DNA of 64,000 nt from Mytilus galloprovincialis. Lineage: Eukaryota; Mollusca; Bivalvia; Mytilida; Mytilidae. The first letter of the stretch is position 1; the number at the start of each line of letters is the position of its first letter. The stretch covers positions 49,794,122-49,858,121 of the forward strand of contig NC_134849.1 in assembly GCF_965363235.1 (NCBI RefSeq), in the 5' to 3' direction. The notes beneath the pieces are model-generated. The model did no database searches and was not told where the DNA came from. It was given only the letters and a program-made list of their open reading frames with translations. Positions 46,208 through 61,706 of the stretch are shown piece after piece. The translations under genes and the position numbers were made by a program.

Positions 46208-46784
46208 TTTAAGGTTCATCATAACAAACGGACGAATATGGCTGTATTTACATGCCAAAAAATACTCTTGAGTACAGACTTACCTGTCGAGTTGGAGAAG
46301 TTTTAATGCCTGGCATCCAGTAGATATATAAAAGTAGAATGCATTTTGTGTTTCAGAAAGATAAAATCTTTTTTTCGATTTTGAAGGACATTTGTTTCCC
46401 TTCATGCATAAGGTGTGAACATTAACTAAGTTGTGGTACAACTTTGAGATGTTCCCTCATGTTTGTATTGTATTGATGGTCCTTTATTGACATGGACAAT
46501 AAGTATCCTGACAACTATAGGTGAGTTAAAGAGTGTATCTGAGTGGACAGTATCAAAGTAATTCAGGTGTTTGTTTATTTTTACACCTTCTGCAGAAAGG
46601 AAAAAAATGCCCATCAAAAACCAAAAAAGAATTTACCTTTTCATTGCATTAAACTTTTATATATCTAGTGGATAATAGGCCTTAAAAGTTTCCAAACAGC
46701 ACAGGTAAATCTGAACACAGAGTAGCTTTTGAGGTGAAGATGTGGCCATATTTGTCCATTTGTTATGATGAACCTTAAACTAAC
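46208..46784. mobile_element. Fold-back element within the duplication
   Basis: Arms of about 135-140 bp (46208-46343 and 46645-46784) start GTTTAAGGTTCATCATAACA and end in its reverse complement, at perhaps 80% identity by eye. The second copy lies about 1.37 kb to the right. Confidence 0.7.
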
Positions 46785-46851
46785 TATCTACCGTTAACTC
46801 TTTCTTGTCGTTGTACTTTGTACAGGAAGTCGTCTTTTTTTATTATGTCTG

Positions 46852-47060
46852 CAGAGGCGAAAAAATTTGGTTCAGGGAATCACTGAAGCGTGGCTGGCAC
46901 GGTCAGCGTCCCCCCCCCCCCTTCTTATGAAAATTTCTGGAGTCGGTTTCACAAAAAAATCTACGACTAAGATTGATCTTAAAGCAAGAACAATTCAGTA
47001 TGCTTACGACCGATTATAGTCCTCAGTTTTTTGGTGAAACTGACTAGTGGATCCGCCACA
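46852..47060. mobile_element. hAT-type MITE with a nested 103-bp MITE
   Basis: The outer element runs from CAGAGGCGAAAAAATTTGG to GGATCCGCCAC, the same family as 56761-56914. A 103-bp insert at 46942-47044 has ends GTCGGTTTCAC and GTGAAACTGAC. Repeated in the second duplication copy. Confidence 0.65.
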
Positions 47061-49937
47061 TTATCTAATTTGCTGCAATTCATTATGTAAATGTATAGTA
47101 CATGTAATTTCAATTATAACATGTATAATGAAAGCTAACTTATATTAATATCAATTATAACATGTATAATGAAAGCTAACTTAGATTAATATCAATTATA
47201 ACATGTATAATGAAAGCTAACTTAGATTAATATCAATTATAACATGTATAATGAAAGCTAACTTAGATTAATATCAATTATAACATGTAAAATGATAGCT
47301 TACTTAGACTAATAGTAATTATGTATTCTCTAAATGGCTTTAACTAGATCATGTTCTCAGAGACTATTGGGATCATTCTAAAAGAAGGAAAAAATAAATG
47401 TTAGTACTTATTTTACCATGTGTTGAATACCAATTCGTCTTTTATTGTTTCCAGATTTATTTTATATAGTGTTTTTCTAATTCATTATAATAGCTAAACT
47501 TGATCTACCGTTGAAGAAGACGTAACTAAGTTGTAAAACTTGCGTCTGATCCATTTGTCATTTTGAACAATAAAATATGTTTAAGGTTCATCATAACAAA
47601 CGGACGAATATGGCTGTATTTACATGCCAAAAAATACTCTTGAGTACAGACTTACCTGTCGAGTTGGAGAAGTTTTAATGCCTGGCATCCAGTAGATATA
47701 TAAAAGTAGAATGCATTTTGTGTTTCAGAAAGATAAAATCTTTTTTCGATTTTGAAGGACATTTGTTTCCCTTCATGCATAAGGTGTGAACATTAACTAA
47801 GTTGTGGTACAACTTTGAGATGTTCCCTCATGTTTGTATTGTATTGATGGTCCTTTATTGACATGGACAATAAGTATCCTGACAACTATAGGTGAGTTAA
47901 AGAGTGTATCTGAGTGGACAGTATCAAAGTAATTCAGGTGTTTGTTTATTTTTACACCTTCTGCAGAAAGGAAAAAAATGCCCATCAAAAACCAAAAAAG
48001 AATTTACCTTTTCATTGCATTAAACTTTTATATATCTAGTGGATAATAGGCCTTAAAAGTTTCCAAACAGCACAGGTAAATCTGAACACAGAGTAGCTTT
48101 TGAGGTGAAGATGTGGCCATATTTGTCCATTTGTTATGATGAACCTTAAACTAACTATCTACCGTTAACTCTTTCTTGTCGTTGTACTTTGTACAGGAAG
48201 TCGTCTTTTTTTATTATGTCTGCAGAGGCGAAAAAATTTGGTTCAGGGAATCACTGAAGCGTGGCTGGCACGGTCAGCGTCCCCCCCCCCCTTCTTATGA
48301 AAATTTCTGGAGTCGGTTTCACAAAAAAATCTACGACTAAGATTGATCTTAAAGCAAGAACAATTCAGTATGCTTACGACCGATTATAGTCCTCAGTTTT
48401 TTGGTGAAACTGACTAGTGGATCCGCCACATTATCTAATTTGCTGCAATTCATTATGTAAATGTATAGTACATGTAGTAGTTTATCTGAAAATTATCGCA
48501 TAAGTCTACCAGCATGACCAGGCGGAAGCAAGCGAACAAAAAGAAATATAGAATGAAATTGGTGGACAGATAAATTAATAGTTACTTAGCCACTCGAAAA
48601 TCAAAAATTAAGATCTACAACGCTAGGCTTTGCATCTACTGTGCCGACCGTTATACTTTAAATCTTCAGTGTTATTCTTTCCATCTCGTTAGATAGACTT
48701 TGAATTATACTCTTTAGTATCTGTATTACACCAGAACAGGACTACTTTATACACAACTAATGTCAAAACAAGAAATAAATTATGACAACCACTATCTAAT
48801 TCATAGGGTTCACGATTTGGACGTTCGCATCCGTTTGACAATTAGTTAGTTGGGAGTTTTATTTGACAGAAGATCTCAACATTCTTCCTGTGACCTTCAC
48901 CTTGGTCTATGTGCATATTCAATAAAGGACACTTTCCAACATTATAGACGAGAATAGAATTCATGTTTAGTTTCTCTCTACCTTCTTTAGTTTATACTCA
49001 ACACACAAAAAAGGGTAAACAAATCCTTTTTTAAGGGCAATCTCTTCTTTACTAAAGAGTGAGAGTTTTGTTAATGGACATTGCCTTGCTAATCATGTTT
49101 GTGCTTTAAAGTATCTATTTCTCTGTCATTATATGGCAAAACGCAAAACATTGGTACAAAAACTTCAATAAAGAGTCATCAACGATTTCCTCCTATCCTT
49201 TACTTATTCAAGTTTCTATCCATTAATTGTAATTTTTAAGATGTAAAACAAACAAAAAAAGATTGTAAACAAGAGGCTGTCACAACGACAGCAAACCGGA
49301 TTTATTAATATTTATTTATAATTCTTATATGATTTGCATATCTATAAATACTTGAATTGGATTGGTCAATTAGAATTTTTCTCTAAGTTTACACTTCGAT
49401 AAACCATGTTTCCGAAACTACTTTTGTAATCTATTCATGCGCGATACACAAGCTTGCAGTGATCCCGGGATTTTCAGCAAATTCAATTGAGATTTAAAAA
49501 CAATTGTATAACAGTTGTGACTGTTCTAATGCATATATACCAAACAAAGAAATAAATTTAATGCACTAAAGCTTCGAAAATGTATAAAAATAAAATTTAA
49601 TAAAATTCCCCGAAATTACATGAAGGATTTGGCGAATTTACGTCATGGCAAAACACGACGTCATACGAATAGAAATTTTCAAGGGAAAGATTATTTCGTT
49701 ACGTGTACGCTTCAAATTCGGATAACATTTAATTAAAATGTACCTTTTGAGGTAGGTGCTATTTCATTTAAGATTCTGTTGTATTTATCGGACATTTATG
49801 GTTTTTAGAAAGTCAAAATGGCGGCGTACTCCTTAGTTACGACTTGCCATTGTGCTTTTGATGGTTAATATATTTAGAAGCCATCAACAAAAAAAATGTT
49901 TATTAAATATCACAAATGTTTGGCCGAAGAATTATAA

Positions 49938-50091
49938 GGATTAAACACATTTTTTCTAGAGGTTATTGATGTGTAAACCGGGGCTCTTACTCACAAACAC
50001 AACATAAAAGTCCTTCGGACTTTTATTCAGTTTGTGAGTTAATCGCCCCGGTTTACACATCAATAACCTCTAGAAAAAATGTGTTTAATCC
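49938..50091. repeat. Near-perfect 154-bp palindrome
   Basis: Arms of about 75 bp run from GGATTAAACACATTTTTTCT to the centre AAAAGTCCTTCGGACTTTT and back. A short stretch upstream has an ATG in a TGACGTCA-type context (49650-49840). Confidence 0.85.
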
Positions 50092-50099
50092 TATAGTGT

Positions 50100-50860
50100 C
50101 CTGGCAATATCACAAGAACCATTACTGATGAATGGTGAAAGTGAAAATCATCAATATCAAATTTGACCTCCATTTTGTCATCAGTATCAACATATTAAAA
50201 TTTGAAAAGCTTAGATTGAATGGTTCATGAGTAAATGCAACAACGTGAATGGAAATGCCATTTTACAATCTTTCAAGAACCATAACGCCTGAACGGTAAA
50301 AGTCAAAATCGTCATTATTGAACTTGACCTCTATTTTGTAATCAGTAACAACATATAAAAATTTCAAAAGCTTTGGTTGAATGGTTCATGAGAAAATGCA
50401 CGGACACGACTGGAAACACCACTTTTCAATCTTTCAAGAACCATAACTCCTGAACGGTAAAAGTCAAAATCGTCATTATTTAACTTGACCTCTATTTTGT
50501 CATCAGTTACAACATATTAAAATTTGGAAAGCTTTGGTAGAACAGTTCATGCGTAAATGCAAGGACACAACTGGAAACTCCATTTTTCAATCTTTCAAGA
50601 ACCATAACTACTGAACGGTAAAGGTCAAAATCGTCATTATTGAACTTGACCTCCATTTTGTCATCAGTAACAACATATTAAAATTTGGGAAGCTTTGGTA
50701 GAACAGTTCATGCGTAAATGCACGGACACGACTGAAAACTCAATTTTTCAATCTTTCAAGCACCATTATTGAACTTGACCTTCATTTAGTTGTCAGTAAC
50801 AACATATTAAAATTTTAAAAGCTTTGGCTGAACGGTTCATGAGTTAATGCACGGACAACA
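50100..50860. repeat. 161-bp tandem repeat
   Basis: The anchor CAAGAACC occurs at 50113, 50274, 50435 and 50596, and CAAGCACC at 50757, exactly 161 bp apart. Each unit has CATAACTCCTGAACGGTAAA and GACCTCTATTTTGTCATCAG. The last unit is shortened and followed by a CCGCCCG-rich stretch. Confidence 0.93.
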
Positions 50861-51954
50861 TTTGATTGCCGCCCGCCCGACCGCCCGACTGCCCGGCCGC
50901 CCGCCGTACATCCCCAAATCAATAACCGACATTTTTGTCACAAAAATCCGGTTAAAAATTGGCATTTAATGGCAATAACTCTTAAGAAGTCAACTGACAA
51001 TTTGAAACATTGCAAACCCATTTGTAGAACTTGTTTTGCTAATCAATTTTACAAAGTAAAATTTCACCCTATCTACATGATCTAATGTAGTTTTAAAGAT
51101 ACTAGGCAAAAAAGAAAAAGAGTGAAAAATTCGTCCTTTAAGAGCAATAACGCATATAAGAAGTCATCTGACAATTTTGACATTTATATACAAATAGTAA
51201 AGCTGAACATTCTAAACATTTTTGCCCTTGTCAGATTTTCTATATTTATAAATGTTTTCAAAATTCAATATACAAAACTATATACTCTATGTTCCTTTTC
51301 AGGCATGTCAGCCATTTTGGTTTAAAAGCAGACAAGGTCTCACAACACATTTTTAAACTAAATATTCCAATGATGATTTTGACCAAGTTTGTTTAAATTT
51401 GGCTCAGAAGTTTCAATTAAAGAAGAATATTTTGTAAATGTGAATGACGGCAACAGCAACAGACGCCAAGTGATAAGAAAATGCTCATTCACTGTCATTT
51501 GATGCTACATGCCATTTGAGCTTATAAATTTATATTAGAAAAGCATTGTTTTGGTCCCCAATTCCTATCCAAAAGGACCAAAAGCCCTAAATGCATTCCA
51601 CATCTTTCCTTTCTGCAATGCAACCACGTTGTACAATTTCAATTATAGATGGACTCAAGTTCTTTAACCCAACAGTAGATCGACATAAAATGATAGCAAA
51701 AGTTGTATTTAATTACACTATAATCAGATAATAAAAGAAAATTTATTGTCTTCTTAAATCTCATAGATAAGTGTCCTGACTATTGTCAGAGTAGAATTGT
51801 TTTTTTTTTTTTCTAACTAAAGTATGAAGATAATTAACCATTACAAAATAACTATACTCATGATAATAGGAAATGATTGATTACAACCAAGAAAATGAAA
51901 AAAACAAAACAAAGAAAGTGCACTACCCTGAACAGTCCTTTAAGTTATTAGAAC

Positions 51955-51960
51955 TTTATT
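51955..51960 (-). terminator. Poly(A) signal of the PRMT gene
   Basis: AATAAA on the minus strand about 243 nt downstream of the stop codon, giving a 3' UTR of about 270 nt. A second candidate occurs near 51740. Confidence 0.45.
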
Positions 51961-52202
51961 TGACACAGAATACTTCGAGATGTCCACATGAAGTGCAGCA
52001 ATGAATGTTTTACTCTCTTGCCCTATACCAACATGACCAAGCTCATCTGTGTAATATATATTTAATATTGGAGCATGTACCAAAATTGACTTTCTAGAAA
52101 ACAAAATTAAATCTTTCAAACTATTAAATTTGTAATTGCTACATCATCATGATCATTATTTTATATCACATATTAATATATTTGTGTACATTGTAGCTCT
52201 TA

Positions 52203-55887
<3,685 letters not shown>

Positions 55888-56303
55888 CTAGATACAAATG
55901 GAAATCTAAAAAATTTTCAAAAGTTATATTATATCCTTTGTCTATAATCAGGCTTTGGACATTTCTAATAAAATCATAAACAACATAATTGGTTTATACT
56001 TCATGTACTTGTAAACCATTTGTAGACCTACCCATTTAGTAACGCCATTTGTAGACCTACCCATTTAGTACCTCCATTTGTAGACCTACCCATTTAGTAC
56101 CTCCATTTTGGTGAGGTTTCTGTTTCTCTGTCTTAAATCCTTATCTTGTGTTTTGAGAACTGTAGTGTGTTTTCGAATAACAGAGGAGGATTCAAAGGGT
56201 TTTCCTTTTGAATGGTATTATTTTATTATACAAGTCATTTTTGGGGCCCTTTCATGCCTTTACAACTTGCTGTTCAGTGAAAAACAAGGCTCTGTGTTGA
56301 AGA

Positions 56304-57646
56304 CAGGGTTTCCCTGGGTCAATTATTTTTTTCGCCACCTCTTTCGCCAAAACAATATATTTTTCGCCACTTTATTATTTTTTTCGCCAAGTAACATAAA
56401 TATATATATTCGTTTAAAATTTACCTTTTGTTCTACCCCCTCCCTTAAATAAGATGATTTTGCCCCATGATGTCTCTGATTATTCTGTCAAACTTAGTTT
56501 AGAGTCTATATTTTAATGATTAACACTAAACATTAATTTTACTTTAAAACAACAGAATTTCTTTTAACTTAAAAAGGAAAAATATCCATTGTATTTTAAA
56601 AAACTTTTCAAAATGAGGGGACCACTATACTTTTTATAATAAAGAAGATATAAGTCATGGATATAACAAAATTAATGGACATGTTTTGATCATATAATAC
56701 CAGTATAGTTCGTAGGGAAAGTTTAAAAGAAAATACCGTTGTGCCCTTTTGTACTAAGAACAGAGGCGGATTTAGGGGGGGGGGCCCGGGCCCCCCCTTT
56801 TTGGCAAAAAATTTGGTTGCTTATATAGGGAATCATTGAAGCGTGACTGGAGCGGGCCCCCTCTTAGGTCAGTCAGTGGGCCCCCACTTATGAAAATTTC
56901 TGGATCCGCCACTGAAGAAGTCATTTTTACAACAAAACAAAAGCTTTTATGACATGAAATTGATCCCTCATTTCATGTGTAGTCATTACATTGAAGGGTT
57001 AAACTCATTCAAGGGGTTGTTCCCAACCTTTTGGATAGATTTTTTCATAACGACAGTTTTCTTTTCATGACCATCGTAAAATGAAAAAGTTGAGACGTAC
57101 AACTATGCTTGAAACACGTGTGTCACTCAAACGACTTTATTAAAATCAAAGGATAATTAAAGTTTTAAATTGCAGATTTTTCTTGCTTTTGAACATTTTT
57201 CGTCACAACAACAGCTTTCTTTTCTAAACTATCTTTAAAGGGAGAAGAGACGTCAAAAGTTTGCTTCAAACACGTGCGTCGCAAAGATGTAAATAAATTC
57301 TGTATGTGACATTTAGCGGAAGCCATTTGACCATATCATTTTGAGAAACAATTCAATCAACACCTTTATTAATTAGTCCTTTGTTGTCGATAGCTATAAA
57401 ATGCAATCAGCTGATTATTGATTTTCTGTCTAAATCTTAATGAGGTCAAGGTGAATTCCGAGTATTGTCTGATCAGGTAAAGTAAAAAAAAAACTCGAAA
57501 AAGTTTTTTAAATAAACAAGATGGAGGAAAATAAATCGTTTTATATATTTCTTTCGCCAAATTCTTTCGCAAATGACGAATTTTTATCGCCACAATTATT
57601 ATTTTTTCGCAAATTGCGAAAATGGCGACCGCCAGCGGAAACCCTG
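56304..57646. mobile_element. hAT-type non-autonomous element with 8-bp target duplication
   Basis: Ends CAGGGTTTCC and GGAAACCCTG, flanked on both sides by GTTGAAGA (56296-56303 and 57647-57654). Eight-base duplications and CAGGG-type ends are hallmarks of hAT transposons. The interior is AT-rich with TTCGCCA motifs and has no transposase. A smaller MITE is nested at 56761-56914. Confidence 0.85.
56761..56914. mobile_element. 154-bp MITE nested in the hAT element
   Basis: Ends CAGAGGCGGATTTAG and CTGGATCCGCCACTG are imperfect inverted repeats. AAGAA flanks each side. It contains a G-run followed by a C-run that could fold back. Confidence 0.7.
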
Positions 57647-58229
57647 GTTGAAGACCATACTTTAACCTAAAATGGTTTACTTTATATATTGTGACTTGGA
57701 TGAAGTGTTGTCACATTGGCACTCATTCCACATCTTCTTATATTTATATATGATGGACTTTGTCTTCTTTCACCATTTGTTCAGGTAAAACATGTTGATA
57801 TAATTTATTGTCCTAGGTTACATCTGGTAAATTTTATAGAGATCCATTCACTTAAACCAAAGTTATTGTCTGGAAACCAAATGCGTCTTTAGATGACAAT
57901 GACGCAAGCGACAAGGTCATACCAATATAAGACGCACAAAAATATTTTGCAGTCCTATAAAAATATTTGTTTTTCCTATTTCCCTACCTACATCATGTAC
58001 ATGTACCCTAAAGCTATCATGTCTATATTTCAAGATTAGAAATAGACTACCTCAAATTTTTTTTAGTCATTTTTCAATAAGCACTGTTAAAATCAAATTT
58101 CTCTCCCATAATTGTAATAAAAATTAAAATAAACATGATAAAAAAATAATCCTATTTTTTCAAAGACGTCATACATCATTTGTACATGTAGGAAAGGATT
58201 TTACCATGTTTACACTAAAATTTTCTGGC

Positions 58230-59600
58230 AATGTACTCATGCAAATTTTCATGGTTAATCATGATGTCTTGAAAGGCTATAACACCTTTTTTCTATGACA
58301 ACTGACATCGCTGTAAGGCGTCAAAGCAAAAAATAAAATAAAATTTCAAGGTGTCATATATAATTATTTCGTCCGAGATTACTCAGCTGACGTCCAACAG
58401 CTGTTTTTGCCAGACAAGCTGGGGCCGTGGGACAGTCCGAGATTACTCTGACATCCAACAGCTGTTTTGCCAGACAAGTTGGGGCAGTGGGACCTCAGAG
58501 CTCGTCCCATATCAAAAAGTGGATATTTGCCCGTCCTAAATAGATGCGCTGGTTTGTCGCTTCTGGTGCCAACGGACGGCCTTGGAATTATATAAATCCG
58601 GTATCAATTTGTTCATTTTTCTTTATCTCTTCATTTATGTAAGTTTCATCTACCTGCCACCCTTTATTTTCTCATATTTAGACAGTTTTCACAGTGACCC
58701 ACCGATTCTGGCATTTTGACTTTCATTGAGAAAGATTGTCATGTGATCACGGGAGAAAAGTAAGGCACAATGGACTATGGGAAATGATGTATGCATATGA
58801 CCCTAGGTAAATATGAATACATGTATACATACATGTATAACCTAACACCTGGCTCATTTACAATGCAAGCAATGTAAATATCCTAGAGCTTCCGAATGTT
58901 TAGCGTGGGTGGCACTAAATGCTTAATACTGATCTCCTATAAAGGAGGTGAAAAAAGTATAAATATTTGCATATTTGAGTCTTGAGGTCGCGAAATCTTT
59001 CGTAACTTGACGTCCAGTTGAAAATAAAAGTAAAATGTCTGAATCAATGGGTCAATGTGAAAACTGTCTAAAATAAATAAGAGAAAATAAAGGTTAGCAG
59101 GTAGGTAAAACTTACATAAATGAAGAGATAAATGAAAAATGAACAAATTGATACCCGATTTATATAATTCCAAGGCCTTCCGTTGGCACCAGAAGCGACG
59201 AATTAATTAAGCAGCGCATCTATTTTTGGATGGGCAAATATCCACTTTTTTATATGGGACGAGCTCTGACGGCCCAAGCTTGTCTGGCAAAACAGCTGTT
59301 GGACGTCAGAGTAATCTCGGACTAATAATTATTTGGACTGAGTCATGGTAATCCAAAAAATAAGACGTCTTAGAGGAAGGCTATTTTATTTTTTTGCTTG
59401 GACGCCTTAGTTTCTATCCTAATTTGTGTTTACCCCTTACATCATGTATATTATATTCATTTTTTTTACCCCTTACATCATGTAAGGGGTAAAAAAAAAA
59501 TGAATATAATGGCCTTTCAAGACATCATAATTATTTGGACTAGAGTAATGGAAGTCCAGATAATCATGCCGTCTGCTGTGGGTATTTTTCGATTTTGACT
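58230..59600. mobile_element. Fold-back complex with ~340-bp arms
   Basis: Arms at about 58371-58725 and 58990-59325 are inverted copies. Each contains GACGTCCAACAGCTGTTTTG CCAGACAAG and TGGTGCCAACGGACGGCC. The left arm has an extra tandem copy of the terminal 70 bp. Outside, ATGATGTCTTGAAAGG (58262) is inverted at about 59511, and 59465-59500 is a palindrome of TTACCCCTTACATCATG. Confidence 0.75.
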
Positions 59601-59741
59601 TTTTTTATCCAATTCGTACCAGAAAAAAAAAATAGCCTTGCCAGACGTTTTGTCCGGGTGATTGGTTTAAATGACCTGAATGAACAGTATAACCTTACAT
59701 AATTGCAAAGTAGTTGTAAACGTTATTCCTGAACGTGACGC

Positions 59742-59796
59742 ATGGATAGTAAATCTGATGTTTGTCAACAGAAAAATATACAGACACGTGCTTCCG
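59742..59796 (+). CDS. Isolated candidate first exon on the plus strand
   Basis: ATG plus 18 codons (MDSKSDVCQQKNIQTRAS) ending in a strong donor CCG|GTAAGTAG, phase 1, in a slightly GC-richer context. If real, it starts a gene running right out of the window. No second exon was found in the remaining 4.2 kb, which is mostly repeats. Confidence 0.25.
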
Positions 59797-60371
59797 GTAA
59801 GTAGAGTTTCCTAAAAATAAATTAAAACGGAAAAGCAATGAAAGAATATCCGCGAATGATTCAAATTTTAATGCATTTTTGATATAAACGGTTCATGTAG
59901 TATATCCTATGACTTTTTGCAGTTTTACATTCCCCCTTTTCTTATCAAATAATAACTCGATTGGAAGAGTATCCCCTAACCACTGTATCATGTGAGTCAA
60001 AAATACCGTTTACCCCGTGTCTCCCGAAATGGGTTTTTGAATTAGAATAGACACGAAAACTTCCTGTTGTTATAAAACCAAAAAATCGCAAAATGAACAT
60101 TTCTTGCGTTCTAAGAAATTTTAAGCACCAATTATTGAAGTCTTTTATTTCCAAGAAAACAAAAATTTCCACTAGATTGTTTACTACTACCTCAGTTTTT
60201 CATCAGGAAAGGGTAAAAGGAGAAAATGGTATAAATAAAAAAGTAAAGGTATGATATATATACAAATGCACCATGATCTTTACCAGTTTACTCTCGCTCT
60301 TGTACATTTGTATATGAGAAAATATTGATACTTGTTTATTCTATAATGATAATGATTTTTGGAAATCACAT

Positions 60372-60920
60372 GTGGGTACAAGTCAAATCGGCACCCATAG
60401 AAAAAGTCAAATCGGCACCCATACTGGCTATAGAAAAAGTCCAAAAAGTCAAATTGGCACCTGGTTAAATCGGCATCTAGTCAAATCTATTTAAACTTTC
60501 TTGCAAAATACATTTGTAATTAGCAATTAAGGTGGGTTAACAATCCTGCAAAATGTTCAACTGGTTAAAAATTGCATAAAAAATATCCAATACCTCATAT
60601 ATAATTAAAAATACATCAACCCCCATAATAGTGAATACTATTAAGAGAATATTGCTGGACAAACCCTTCCTTATTTAACTCTTGTGTAAATACTGAAAAA
60701 TTTCTGGACAACCCATTCCTTATTTTTACTGTTTTTTTGCTTAAACATGTTAAATACTGTTAAAAAAATATTAAACAAATCTAACATGGGTGATGAATTG
60801 ACTATATCAAGTGCCGATTTAATCAGGTGCCAATTTGACTAGGTGCTGATTTTACTATACCGGGTGCTGATTTGACCAGGTGCCCATTTAACCAGGTGCC
60901 GATTTGACTAGAATTCCCAC
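60372..60920. mobile_element. Fold-back element with AAATCGGCACC repeats
   Basis: AGTCAAATCGGCACC occurs several times in the left 120 bp and its complement GGTGCCGATTTGACT several times in the right 110 bp. The centre is AT-rich with CTGGACAACCCATTCC direct repeats. No coding capacity. Confidence 0.75.
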
Positions 60921-61706
60921 TTGTTACTCCTTTCCTTCGTTCCATGTTCTGAGAGAGTGCTGTCCTAATGTTTATGACCATTTATCTCTATCATGTCTAT
61001 TCTTTATACTTTTTGCATATAATTTTTTTTCTATAGATTTTATCACCTCATTCAAGTCATTATTCTCTTTTCTTTTCTTTTGTTTTTTTTTTATTGTTTA
61101 TATTATTCTTTATTCTATAAACTCCTCATCCATATATATTTAACATTTGTTTGCTTTTTGGAAATTGTATGTTCCTCTCTTAGGGATGACATCAAAAGTT
61201 TAATGAAGGATAAAAAAAACTTAATTCACATAGTTTTTACACTGACACCCCCCTTAACTTAATTTGGGAAAAATTTATTGACCAATATGGATATACATGG
61301 ACATGTATGAAAAATCGATGTTGGATAAACAAAACTTGCAGAAAATTTAACCACCCCTACCCCCCTAACTATTTGAATTAAGTTTTTTTTTATCCTACAT
61401 TGATCTTTTGATGTCCTCCCTAATAGGGGATGACCATTACGATTTTTTTTCTAAATGTCAACAAAAATTCTGATCAGTTTTGTCACTAATATTTGTAAGA
61501 GTATAATTATCAAGATATTCACACTATTCCAAGAAATTTATCCTTTCCTCATTTGATGCTAACAGACTAACTATGATCTGTCCCAATTTAGGCTAACAAT
61601 AAATGAAGATCTTTGAAGGAGGTTTTGTTGCTGCTTTTTTCCTTCATGTTATTTTATATCGCACACTATATACATGTACATGATATAGGTATAATTCTCT
61701 ATTCTT

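Larger units (their letters stand above)
45733..48476. repeat. 1.37-kb tandem duplication
   Basis: 45733-47104 and 47105-48476 are almost identical. The only differences I noticed are homopolymer lengths (a T run near 46371/47743 and a C run near 46910/48281). The junction has short homology (TACATGTA/TAATTT). Each copy holds minisatellite units, an inverted-repeat element and a nested MITE. Confidence 0.92.
48890..51530. mobile_element. Family E element split by a nested insertion
   Basis: 48900 onward (TCACCTTGGTCTATGTGCAT) and 50955-51525 (ending GACGCCAAGTGATAAGAAAA) are two halves of a family E element. Between them about 49265-50955 is a separate insert beginning GAGGCTGTCACAACGACAGC. 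Confidence 0.5.

Noticed and set aside
46426-47988. Two identical 63-residue minus frames
   Set aside because: Identical only because of the 1.37-kb duplication; they lie in the centre of a noncoding fold-back element.
49818-49865. ATG frame MAAYSLVTTCHCAFDG as a first exon
   Set aside because: Very short and followed by a stop with only a weak donor (GTTAAT); mentioned only as part of the hairpin-cassette pattern.
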